In this document: one piece after another, positions 44,446 through 52,571 of the stretch
Layout: each line of letters opens with the position of its first letter
Position numbering within the stretch: the stretch's first letter is position 1
Origin: Pyxidicoccus trucidator
GTDB lineage: Bacteria; Myxococcota; Myxococcia; Myxococcales; Myxococcaceae
Length of the DNA: 64,000 nucleotides
NCBI RefSeq assembly: GCF_010894435.1
Contig: NZ_JAAIXZ010000001.1
Location: 712,322 to 776,321 of the forward strand
Reading direction: 5' to 3'
Translations under genes and position numbers: made by a program
The notes under the pieces: model-generated
Seen by the model: the letters and a program-made list of their open reading frames with translations, nothing else
The model's database searches: none
What the model was told of the DNA's origin: nothing

Positions 44446-45924
44446 ATGGCCGACGGAGCCCGACACACCTCGCGCTGGAGCGACGCCCTGGGCTCGCTCT
44501 CGGCGCGGCTGCTGGTGGCGTTCCTCATCCCCACCCTGCTCTTCGTCGCGCTGGCGGGCTCGGCGGTGTACCAGCTCGCGCGCGCCATCCTGGAGGAGGA
44601 GCTGGGCACCAGCCTCTCCGCCATCGCCGCCGCCACCGCCAGCCAGGTCAACGGCGAGCGCATGCTCACCGTGGAGCCCGGCGACGACGTGACGGGCACG
44701 CGCACCTGGCGCAACCTCGTCCGGACGCTGGAGGCCGTGCGCGAGGCCAGCGGCGTGCGCCGCGTCTACGCCGTGGACGCGCAGGGCCGCGTGCGGGTGG
44801 ACGTGGGCGGCGGGCTGCCGGTGGGCGTGGAGGTGCCGGAGCTGGCCCGGGACAGGCTGGAGCTGGCCCGCGTCTTCGCCGGCGAGCGCGCCGCCAGCCA
44901 GGTGCTCTTCACCGGCACCGATGGGCTCCTCTACAAGACGGGCTATGCCCCCGTGCGCCACGAGGGCCGCGTCGTGGGCGCGGTGGGCGTGGAGGGCAGC
45001 GCGGCCTTCTTCGGCCCGCTCCAGCGCCTGTCGCGCACCTTCACCACCATGGGCGCGGTGGTGCTGGCCGCGCTCGCCGTCATCGCCCTGCTCACCGCGC
45101 GCGGGCTGGCCCGTCCGCTGCGGCGGCTGATGGACTCCGCGCTGCGCATCGGCCGGGGAGACCTGACGACGCCCGTGCCGCCGGAGCCCACGCGCGAAAT
45201 CGGCGTGCTGGCGCGCGAGCTGGAGGTCATGCGCGGCGCGCTGGAGAGCCGGGACAGGCAGCTCAAGATGATGCTGGCCGGCGTGGCCCACGAGGTGCGC
45301 AACCCCATTGGCGGCATCGCCCTCTTCTCCGGCATCCTCCAGGAGGACCTCCAGGCCGGCGCCCACTCCGAGGCGGGCGAGCACGTGAAGCGCATCCAGC
45401 GCGAGGTGGCCTACCTCCAGCGAATCGTGGAGGACTTCCTCGCCTTCGCCCGCGAGCAGCCGCTGGCCCGCGCGCCGGTAGGGGCCCCGGAGCTGCTCTC
45501 CAGCGCCTGTGAGCTGCTGGCCGTCGAGGCCGGTGCCCGGGGCGTCGCGGTGGAGGTGGAGGCCGCGCCCGCCGTGCTGGAGGCCGACGGCAGCCTGCTC
45601 ACCGCCGCGCTGGTGAACCTGGTGAAGAACGCGGTGCAGGCGTCTCCCGAGGGAGGCAAGGTGCGCGTGTCCGGCGCCGCCGCGGACGGCCGCTACACCA
45701 TCCAGGTCCGCGACGCCGGGCCCGGCGTGCCCGAGCCCGAGCGCGAGCGCATCTTCGAGCCCTTCTTCACCACGCGCGAGAAGGGCACGGGGCTGGGCCT
45801 GCCGCTGGCGCGCAAGATTGCGCTGGCGCACGGAGGCGAGCTGCGCCTCGCCTCCGCGCCGGGCGACACCACCTTCATCCTCACGCTGCCGCTGGGGAAC
45901 GGGAGCGTCAGCTCGTCGCGGTGA
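44446..45924 (+). CDS. Membrane sensor histidine kinase
   Basis: 492 residues. Two spans flank a periplasmic sensor (about 25-45 and 200-222; extracytoplasmic part about 46-199, PAS/Cache-like). HAMP domain follows (ARGLARPLRRLMDSALRIGRGDL). HisKA has MMLAGVAHEVRNP with phospho-His282. The ATPase domain shows VNLVKNAVQASP (N box), DAGPGVPEPE (G1) and EKGTGLGLPLARK. No response regulator is adjacent, so it is an orphan kinase in this region. Its last 17 bases overlap the end of the convergent chemoreceptor gene. Confidence 0.92.
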   Translation: MADGARHTSRWSDALGSLSARLLVAFLIPTLLFVALAGSAVYQLARAILEEELGTSLSAIAAATASQVNGERMLTVEPGDDVTGTRTWRNLVRTLEAVREASGVRRVYAVDAQGRVRVDVGGGLPVGVEVPELARDRLELARVFAGERAASQVLFTGTDGLLYKTGYAPVRHEGRVVGAVGVEGSAAFFGPLQRLSRTFTTMGAVVLAALAVIALLTARGLARPLRRLMDSALRIGRGDLTTPVPPEPTREIGVLARELEVMRGALESRDRQLKMMLAGVAHEVRNPIGGIALFSGILQEDLQAGAHSEAGEHVKRIQREVAYLQRIVEDFLAFAREQPLARAPVGAPELLSSACELLAVEAGARGVAVEVEAAPAVLEADGSLLTAALVNLVKNAVQASPEGGKVRVSGAAADGRYTIQVRDAGPGVPEPERERIFEPFFTTREKGTGLGLPLARKIALAHGGELRLASAPGDTTFILTLPLGNGSVSSSR

Positions 45925-47704
45925 ACTGCCGCGCCATCTGCCCCACCTGCTGGGACACGGCGGACAGCGTGGCGGTGGCCTCCTGCGTGGACTCCAGGCG
46001 CTTCAGCGTGGAGTCCATGATTTGCGACAGGTCGCCAATGGCGGTGAAGATTTGTGAGAAGCCCGCGTTCTGCTGCGTCACCGCGGAGGCAATCTGCCGA
46101 GCCGCCACCGAGTTCTCCTGGGAGATGCGCGACAGCTCCCGCAGCGACTCGCCGGAAGCCTTCATCTGGTCCAGGCCGGTGCCGATGGTGTGCACGCCCT
46201 GCTCGCCCATCAGCGCCGCGTCGCGGATGCCCTGGCTGATGTCATGGAGGATGCCGCGGATGCGCCGCGTGGCCTGGATGGACTGGTCCGCCAGCCCGCG
46301 AATCTCCTTCGCCACCACCGCGAAGCCCTTGCCCTGCTCGCCCGAGCGCGCCGCCTCAATCGCCGCGTTGACGGCCAGCAGGTGCGACTGGTCGGCCAGG
46401 TCCTTCACCGTCTCGGTGATGTCGCCAATCTGCGTGGTGCTCTCCGCCAGCCGCACCAGCCGCTGCTGGATGCCGTCCACGGCGCGGCGGATGTCCGCCA
46501 GCCCGGTGACGCTCTGCTCCACCGCGGCCTCGCCCTTCTGGCCCAGCTCCTCGGCGCGGCGCGCCACCTGGAGCACGGCGTCCGCGCGGTCGGCCGCCAT
46601 CAGCGAGGTGCGCTTGATTTCCTCCGACGTCACCTGCGCCTCGTGCAGCGCCGCCGCCTGCCGGACGAGGCTCGCCTGTTGCTCGTCGTTGGCCGTGCGC
46701 AGGTGGCTGCCCGCGTCGCCCAGCTGCGAGGCCGAGGCCTGCAGCGCCATGGGAAGCTGCCGCAGCTTGGCCAGCACCGTGTTCATCCCCGACGCCAGGG
46801 TGCCAATCTCGTCCGTGGACACCCACTCGGGCGACGTGGTGCGGCCATGCGCCAGCGCCTCGATTGCCACGCCCACCGCGCCGGTGCCCTGCGCCTGCCG
46901 GCGCGCGAGCATGTACGTGGTGATGGTGGGGAGGATGAGCACCAGGCCGGCCACCCACGCCATGGAGCCGACCAGCTCCGTCACCAGCGTGCCGCCCAGC
47001 AAGTCCAGCAGCTGCGAGGTGGTGATGGCCCCGTGCTCGGCCAGGTCCTCGCGCAGCAAGTCCCTCAGCCCCAGTATCTTCACCGTCATCACACACCCGC
47101 TCAGCAGCAGCGTGGAGACGATGGACGCCACGAAGGTGAAGGGCAGGAACCAGGCCTGGCGCGGCCAGAAGAAGCCGCCGCCCCGGGGGGCCACGCCCGG
47201 GTGCAGGCGATGCTCCTCCATGGCGAGCGGCACGAGCTGCTTCTCCAGGCTCAGCGCGATGGGAAACGACATCACCACGCCGAAGCAGAAGGCGATGGTG
47301 GAGCCCAGCACCACGCGCAGCACCTCCTTGTCGAACTGGAGGCACACCGGGATGCTGAAGCTCAGCCCGCCCAGCGTCCACGCCGCGTACGTGGTGAAGA
47401 CGGTGCTCTGCCAGGGCAGCCGGAGGATGCGGCCCAGCCGCTCGCCGGGCCTGTCATCCGGGCGGTGCCTCAGGGCCCGGGACGCCAGCACGCGCAGCGC
47501 CACGTACGGGTAGACGGTGCCGAAGAAGAAGATGAGCGCGGGGGCGATGCGCGTGGTGGCCCACAGCCCCTCCTCGCTGTTGAGGCCCATGGAGAGCGCG
47601 ATGAGGTACGCGCAGTTGAGGCCGGGCAATGCCACCCAGCTGATGAACGTCAGAGCCCCCCGCTTGGCGAACTCACCAATGACCTTCTCATCCAAGTTGT
47701 CCAT
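45908..47704 (-). CDS. Methyl-accepting chemotaxis protein with six-span membrane domain
   Basis: 598 residues. Instead of a two-span sensor it has about six hydrophobic segments between residues 15 and 280 (for example TRIAPALIFFFGTVYPYVAL and ELVGSMAWVAGLVLILPTI), so signals are probably sensed in or near the membrane. A HAMP-like stretch (STDEIGTLASGMNTVLAKL) precedes the signalling coiled coil, whose tip reads LLAVNAAIEAARSGEQGKGFAVVAKEIRGLADQS. No CheA, CheW or CheR genes are nearby. It overlaps the kinase gene end to end by 17 bases. Confidence 0.92.
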   Translation of the reverse strand: MDNLDEKVIGEFAKRGALTFISWVALPGLNCAYLIALSMGLNSEEGLWATTRIAPALIFFFGTVYPYVALRVLASRALRHRPDDRPGERLGRILRLPWQSTVFTTYAAWTLGGLSFSIPVCLQFDKEVLRVVLGSTIAFCFGVVMSFPIALSLEKQLVPLAMEEHRLHPGVAPRGGGFFWPRQAWFLPFTFVASIVSTLLLSGCVMTVKILGLRDLLREDLAEHGAITTSQLLDLLGGTLVTELVGSMAWVAGLVLILPTITTYMLARRQAQGTGAVGVAIEALAHGRTTSPEWVSTDEIGTLASGMNTVLAKLRQLPMALQASASQLGDAGSHLRTANDEQQASLVRQAAALHEAQVTSEEIKRTSLMAADRADAVLQVARRAEELGQKGEAAVEQSVTGLADIRRAVDGIQQRLVRLAESTTQIGDITETVKDLADQSHLLAVNAAIEAARSGEQGKGFAVVAKEIRGLADQSIQATRRIRGILHDISQGIRDAALMGEQGVHTIGTGLDQMKASGESLRELSRISQENSVAARQIASAVTQQNAGFSQIFTAIGDLSQIMDSTLKRLESTQEATATLSAVSQQVGQMARQFTATS

Positions 47705-47920
47705 GACTCGTGCCCCCCCGAAACGTGAGCGCGCCCCCAGCGTGGCTGTCCCCCCGGACGTGGCATGTAACAGCGTTACCGTCTCCGCCGCGCATGCCTG
47801 CGCTCACCGCCACAGCTTAATGAGCACCACCTCACGGATTCCAGCCACCGGGCCGACATGGAGGCCCGCAATTGTGAGAAATGATTGGAATCCCTGTACT
47901 CCCAGTACGGATGAGACGAT

Positions 47921-49264
47921 TCAGGAGCGCAGTCGTTCGACGAGCATACGCAGCCCCCCTGACGGGGCGAGGGTGACGGCCCGGCGCTGAGGTCTTACCT
48001 GTACGTCCACAGGCTTCAATTCGAAGCGTGAGAGGACGAGCCCGAGCACGACCTTCATCTCATAGAGCGCGAGCGCCATTCCAATACATCGGCGCACACC
48101 GCCCCCGAAGGGCAGGTATTCGAAGGGGGACCAGGCCCGCTCCAGGAAGCGCTCGGGGCGGAAGGTGTCTGACTCAGCGAAGGTCTCCGGGCGGTGGTGG
48201 GCGAGGTAGATGCACGCGGCCACCGTGACGCCCGCGGGCACCTCGTGGCCCTGGACCTGGAAGGGGGCCTGGGTGCGGCGGGCCACGACGGGGATGATGG
48301 GGTGCAGGCGCAATGTCTCCTGGCACACAGCCTTCAGGAAGGGCGCGTGGCTCCCGGCGAGCGCGGCCGGGGTCGGCTCGGCCCCCAGGCCCCGCAGCTC
48401 CTCGCGCAGCCGCTCCAGCGCGGCCGGGGTGACGTGGAGCCAGTGGAGCGCCCAGGCGATGGCCGTCGCCGTCGTCTCGTAGCCCGTCACCACCAGCGTC
48501 ATCAGCTCGTCGCGCAGCACGGCGTCCTCCAACGGCGCGCCGTCCTCGTACGTCGCGGCCAGCAGCATGCCGAGGATGTCGCCGCGCTCGCAGTCGCCTA
48601 CCACGCGCCGGTGCCGCACCTCCTCCAGCAGCAGCTCGTCGATGCGCTCCAGGGCCCGCTTGAAGGTGGCCCACGCGCCGGACGCCGCGTCGTCCTCGCG
48701 GAGCTGGCCCAGGTTGCCCAGGTTGAACTTGGAGTCGTTGAGGAACGCCTGGATGCGCTCGCTGAGCTCCTCGGCCCGGGCGCCGCCCTCCAGGCCGAAC
48801 ACCGCCGTCAGGATGACCCGCAGCGACACGCGCTGCATGACGTCCTGGATGACGACGGATTGCCCGGGGCGCCAGTCCTGGAGCGTTGCCAGGGTGGCCT
48901 CGCGCACGAGCGCGCCATACTGCTCGATGCGCCGCGAGTGGAAGGCCGGCCCCAGCATGCGCCGCTCGCGCTGGTGCGGCTTCTCCTCCAGCAGCAGCAG
49001 CGAGTGCGCGCCCAGCAGCGGGCGCAGCACCGCGTTGCCCTCGCCCGCGTGGAGCACCGCCGGGTCCGCGCTGAAGATGGCCCGGAGCGCGTCCGGGTGG
49101 GAGAACATGGCGTACGCACCATGGCTCCCGAGGTCCAACGTGAAGGCATCCCCCAGTCGCTCCCGGCAGCTCCGCAACAGCTCATAGGGACGCGCGCGCC
49201 ACAGCAGGGACTGCTGCACCGCCGGAAGCTCCACGCGCGGAGGCAGCGGAGGAAGAGTCATCAT
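47921..49264 (-). CDS. Cytochrome P450
   Basis: 447-residue heme monooxygenase. Conserved parts: I-helix oxygen site VVTGYETTATAIAWA, K-helix ETLR, PERF motif (DTFRPERFLE), and the heme loop FGGGVRRCIGMALA with ligand Cys393. No membrane anchor, so soluble and dependent on outside redox partners; none is encoded nearby. The gene is divergent from an ACP/FadJ-like/SDR/FAAL set, with which it shares a 350-base control region. A fatty-acyl substrate carried on the ACP is a plausible target. Confidence 0.93.
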   Translation of the reverse strand: MMTLPPLPPRVELPAVQQSLLWRARPYELLRSCRERLGDAFTLDLGSHGAYAMFSHPDALRAIFSADPAVLHAGEGNAVLRPLLGAHSLLLLEEKPHQRERRMLGPAFHSRRIEQYGALVREATLATLQDWRPGQSVVIQDVMQRVSLRVILTAVFGLEGGARAEELSERIQAFLNDSKFNLGNLGQLREDDAASGAWATFKRALERIDELLLEEVRHRRVVGDCERGDILGMLLAATYEDGAPLEDAVLRDELMTLVVTGYETTATAIAWALHWLHVTPAALERLREELRGLGAEPTPAALAGSHAPFLKAVCQETLRLHPIIPVVARRTQAPFQVQGHEVPAGVTVAACIYLAHHRPETFAESDTFRPERFLERAWSPFEYLPFGGGVRRCIGMALALYEMKVVLGLVLSRFELKPVDVQVRPQRRAVTLAPSGGLRMLVERLRS

Positions 49265-49614
49265 GCGCAGGTGCCCTCGAAGGACGTGAGGCTACTCCTC
49301 CATGCCCCTCCAGGAAGGAGCCGCACCCCGCCGACCGGCGGGCGAGTGAACACCCAGCGTGTCCCCTGCGCGTCGCTTGCATCGCCGATATGTCATTCAG
49401 TGTGCAACAAACGATGAATGATACAGGGTCACCCTACACTCACTTTGCCTGCATAGACTCCTCCTGTATCTTTTTATCAGGCGTTGATTTCGAGTCGGGT
49501 TGGAGACGTGGGCTGGGGTGTGGGGAACGTTGCCCGGGGTTGGGGCACAGCGCCGCTCCTGGAATAGACAACCGGGCCTCGCGTGCAGCGGCCCAGTGAT
49601 TGGGGGGTTCCTCG
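49265..49614. promoter_or_regulatory. Divergent control region between P450 and ACP operon
   Basis: 350 bases, with an unusually AT-rich core (about 49385-49500). It contains TCATTCA (49393-49399) and TGAATGA (49415-49421) as an inverted repeat, an 11-bp palindrome AGGGTCACCCT at 49425-49435, a TAGACT -10-like box at 49454-49459, and TATCTTTTTATC near 49477. These are the features expected of a regulated bidirectional promoter. No regulator gene is next to it. Confidence 0.5.
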
Positions 49615-49887
49615 ATGCTGACCGGGAGCAACACCGATTCCATCCTCCATGCCGTGGTGGCCGCGACGCGCGCCGCGTGCAAGCTGCCACTGCCCGAGGT
49701 CATCAGCCCGGGGCACTGCTTCGTCACGGACCTGGGCTTCGACTCGATGAGCATCGCCCGCCTGGCGCTGGAGTTGGAGGACCGCGTCCAGCAGCCGGTG
49801 CTGCTGGACGACTGGATTGCCAGCGAACCGGACCCGTCCGCGCTCACCGTGGGCTCGCTCTGCAACTACGTCGCCGCCCTGGGGTAG
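49615..49887 (+). CDS. Stand-alone acyl carrier protein
   Basis: 90 residues, acidic, helical. The phosphopantetheine site is Ser44 in DLGFDSMSIARLALELE. It differs from the housekeeping AcpP (no LDSLDTVEL) and resembles carrier domains used with acyl-AMP ligases. GGGGGG lies 8-13 bases before ATG 49615. The FadJ-like gene starts five bases after its stop, and FAAL and SDR follow, so this carrier is probably charged by that ligase. Confidence 0.88.
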   Translation: MLTGSNTDSILHAVVAATRAACKLPLPEVISPGHCFVTDLGFDSMSIARLALELEDRVQQPVLLDDWIASEPDPSALTVGSLCNYVAALG

Positions 49888-49891
49888 CCCC

Positions 49892-51844
49892 ATGTCCACG
49901 AAGCTCTTCAGGACGCAGTGGGTGGGCGATGTGCTGGTGCTGACGCTGGACACGCCGGGGGGTGACTTCAACATCTTCAGCCACGAGGCGGCGGTGCAGC
50001 TTCTGGAGCTGCTGGAGGGCGTGGACCGCGAGCGCGTGCGGGCCCTGGTCTTCCGCAGCGCCAAGCCGGGCAGCTTCATCAACGGCGTGGGGTTGATGAT
50101 GGCGGGCACCGCGCAGGCGCCCGAGGACATCCCGAGGATGACGGAGACGGTGACGCGGGCCTACCGCGCGGTGCGCGAGTTCCCCGCGCCCACCATCGCC
50201 GCCATCCGCGGCAACTGCTACGGCTGTGGGGTGGAGTTCACGCTGCACTGCGACTACCGGGTCGCCGCGCACACGTACGAGACGCACTTCTACATGACCG
50301 AAATCGCCGAGTACCTGTTCGTCCCGGCGTTCGGCAGCACGCAGGACCTGCCCCGCCTCCTCGGCCTGGAGAGCGCCACGGACGCGCTGCTGTGGGGCGA
50401 GCGCTGGTCCGCGCCGGAGGCGCTGCGCCGGGGGCTGGTGGATGCCTGCTTCGACGACGCGGACTTCGACGCCAGCGTGTCGCGCTTCGTGCGGGTGCTG
50501 CTGGAGTGCGGCGCGCCCAAGCGCTCGGGAAGGGCGCGGCCGGGCCGCGCGCCCGCGTCGCCCGACTTCGATGCGAACACCCGCGCCCGCATCGCCAGCC
50601 TGCCCACCAGCTACCAGCCCGTGTACACGGAGTGCTTCGACCTGATGGTGCAGGCCGCGCGGCGGCTCCGGACGGATGCGGCGGACTACCAGCGGGAGGT
50701 GGAGGCCTGCGGGCGCGCGGTGGTGAGTCCCATCGCCAAGGCCGCGCTCTCCATCTTCTTCGTGCGGCGGCTCGCGCTGCACCACAGCCTGCGCGAGCAC
50801 GAGCTGCCAGCGCTCACGCACCTGGTCATCGACACCGAGGACGCGAGGCTGGCGGCGCTCGCGGAGGACCTGCGCACCCGGCGCGTGCGGGGCCTGTCGG
50901 TGGACGTGGCGCCGTGCACGCCGCCACCGGACGCTCCGGCGCTGCACGTCGTGCGCTACGCCCCGGAGCAGGGCCCGCTGCCGGAGGGCACGGTGTCCCT
51001 GGCGGTGGACCTGGTGACGGGCCCGCTCCAGCAGCCCTCGGACCTGGTGCTCTACGCGCCGCTGCTGGAGGCGGGGCTGCCGGTGGTGGAGCTGCGCGCC
51101 GGGCAGGGCCGCTCCGTCGAGGAAGCGCGCACCCTCTTCGCGCTGCTGCACCGCGCCGGCTTCCACCCGGTGATGTCGCAGGCGATGGGAGCGCCGGTGC
51201 TACAGACGCTGCTGGGCGCATACCTGGGGCCGCTGGTGGCGCATGTGCTCGAAGGCGGCGAGGCGCGTGACGCGCTGGCCACGGTGCGCACCATCGGCTT
51301 CGTGCGCTCTCCCTCGGAGCTCATCCGGGCCCTGCCTCGCGCCGCGCTGGCCATGGCGCTGGCCCCGCACCTGCCGGGGCCGGTTCCGCTCCAACGGGTG
51401 CAGGAGGCGCTGGAGGCGCTCGCCACGGCCGAGGCCCGGGGCGCGCAGGGCTCCGCGCCGCTCGCGGACGCGGTGCTCATCTCGCTGCTCGGCTTCGCCT
51501 CCCGCGCGCTCGCGGAGCGCACGCTGGGGCACCCCACCGTGGTGGACGTGCTGGCGCGGGAGCTCATCGACTTCCCGCTCGGCTTCGGCAGCCTCTGTCG
51601 CTACCTCACGCGCGAGCGGGCGGCCCGGCTGCTGACTTCCGACGCGGTGCGGGCCCTGCTGCCACGCGAGCCCATGGAGGCGCTGGACGTGTTCATCGCC
51701 AGGGGGCGCGACTTCTACCCGCAGGCACGGCCCACGAGTCGCCCGGCCGCCGCGCCTTCCGTGACCATGGAGCAGCGCGCTCCGGCTTCCGCGCCCCGCT
51801 CCGACGTAGAGAGCGACACCGCCCCAAGGGCCCTGCATGTCTGA
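49892..51844 (+). CDS. FadJ/FadB-like protein: active-looking enoyl-CoA hydratase, degenerate dehydrogenase
   Basis: 650 residues. Residues 1-190 form a crotonase domain; oxyanion region FINGVGLMM and both acid/base candidates Glu115 (GCGVEFTLHCDYRVA) and Glu137 (FYMTEIAE) align with FadB E119 and E139. The rest follows the FadB/FadJ order, but the NAD-binding GxGxxG is absent (LTHLVIDTEDARLAALAEDL at that position). The dehydrogenase HFFNPV becomes VLYAPL, losing the catalytic His and Asn. The C-terminal HADH repeat remains recognisable (IDFPLGFGSLCRYLTRERAARLL). So it is likely a hydratase/isomerase with a structural second half. It overlaps the SDR gene by eight bases. Confidence 0.82.
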   Translation: MSTKLFRTQWVGDVLVLTLDTPGGDFNIFSHEAAVQLLELLEGVDRERVRALVFRSAKPGSFINGVGLMMAGTAQAPEDIPRMTETVTRAYRAVREFPAPTIAAIRGNCYGCGVEFTLHCDYRVAAHTYETHFYMTEIAEYLFVPAFGSTQDLPRLLGLESATDALLWGERWSAPEALRRGLVDACFDDADFDASVSRFVRVLLECGAPKRSGRARPGRAPASPDFDANTRARIASLPTSYQPVYTECFDLMVQAARRLRTDAADYQREVEACGRAVVSPIAKAALSIFFVRRLALHHSLREHELPALTHLVIDTEDARLAALAEDLRTRRVRGLSVDVAPCTPPPDAPALHVVRYAPEQGPLPEGTVSLAVDLVTGPLQQPSDLVLYAPLLEAGLPVVELRAGQGRSVEEARTLFALLHRAGFHPVMSQAMGAPVLQTLLGAYLGPLVAHVLEGGEARDALATVRTIGFVRSPSELIRALPRAALAMALAPHLPGPVPLQRVQEALEALATAEARGAQGSAPLADAVLISLLGFASRALAERTLGHPTVVDVLARELIDFPLGFGSLCRYLTRERAARLLTSDAVRALLPREPMEALDVFIARGRDFYPQARPTSRPAAAPSVTMEQRAPASAPRSDVESDTAPRALHV

Positions 51845-52571
51845 GCCCCGCGTCGCCGTCGTCACAGGGGCGGCGGGGGGCATCGGTCGCGCGGTGGTGC
51901 AGCGCCTGCTGCGGGCCGGACTGCACGTCGTCGCGACTGACCACGCCGAGGAGTCCCTGCGGGAGCTGGCGGAGGTCGCGAAGGACCAGCCGCGCCTGAG
52001 CTGCGAGGTGCTGGACGTGGGGGACGTGGAGTCCGTGCGCCGCGCCGCCGCCCGCGTGGACACGGCCCACCACCGTGTGGACGTGCTCGTCACCTGCGCG
52101 GGGGTGTTCCAGCAAATCTCCGCGCTGAAGGACGATGCGGCGGCAATCGAGCGCGTGCTGCGCATCAACCTCACGGGCACGCTCCACACCACCACGCACT
52201 TCGGCACCATCATGGCGCGCACCGGCGGGCGCATCGTCCACGTGAGCTCCATCGCCGGACTCACCGGCGCGGCCCTCGCGGGGCCGTACGCCGCGTCGAA
52301 GGCGGGGATGGTGGCCCTCACGCAGTCGCACGCGCGAGAGCTGGCGCCCCACGGCATCTCCGTCAACGCGGTGCTCCCGGGCTATGTCGACACACCCATG
52401 GCCGCGCCCATGCGCGCCACGCTGCAGCAGTTCGTGATGCCCCGCGTTCCCCTGCGCCGCTTCGCCCAGCCCGACGAAGTCGCCGAGGTCATCGAGTTCC
52501 TCGCCACCTGCAAGACGCCCTACCTGACGGGGGCAGCCATCCCCATCGATGGGGGCCTGCATGTCGGCTGA
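51837..52571 (+). CDS. Short-chain dehydrogenase/reductase (FabG-like)
   Basis: 244-residue Rossmann oxidoreductase. TGAAGGIG at 10-17 binds the cofactor. The second strand ends in Asp (VVATDHAE), which usually selects NAD(H) over NADP(H), unlike FabG. VTCAG replaces the usual NNAG. The Ser-Tyr-Lys triad is in VHVSSIAG and PYAASKAG. PGYVDTPM and the C-terminal GAAIPIDGG are standard. It overlaps the FadJ-like gene upstream and the FAAL gene downstream by 8 and 11 bases. Oxidation of a 3-hydroxyacyl group on the ACP would fit, replacing the lost FadJ dehydrogenase. Confidence 0.9.
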   Translation: MSEPRVAVVTGAAGGIGRAVVQRLLRAGLHVVATDHAEESLRELAEVAKDQPRLSCEVLDVGDVESVRRAAARVDTAHHRVDVLVTCAGVFQQISALKDDAAAIERVLRINLTGTLHTTTHFGTIMARTGGRIVHVSSIAGLTGAALAGPYAASKAGMVALTQSHARELAPHGISVNAVLPGYVDTPMAAPMRATLQQFVMPRVPLRRFAQPDEVAEVIEFLATCKTPYLTGAAIPIDGGLHVG

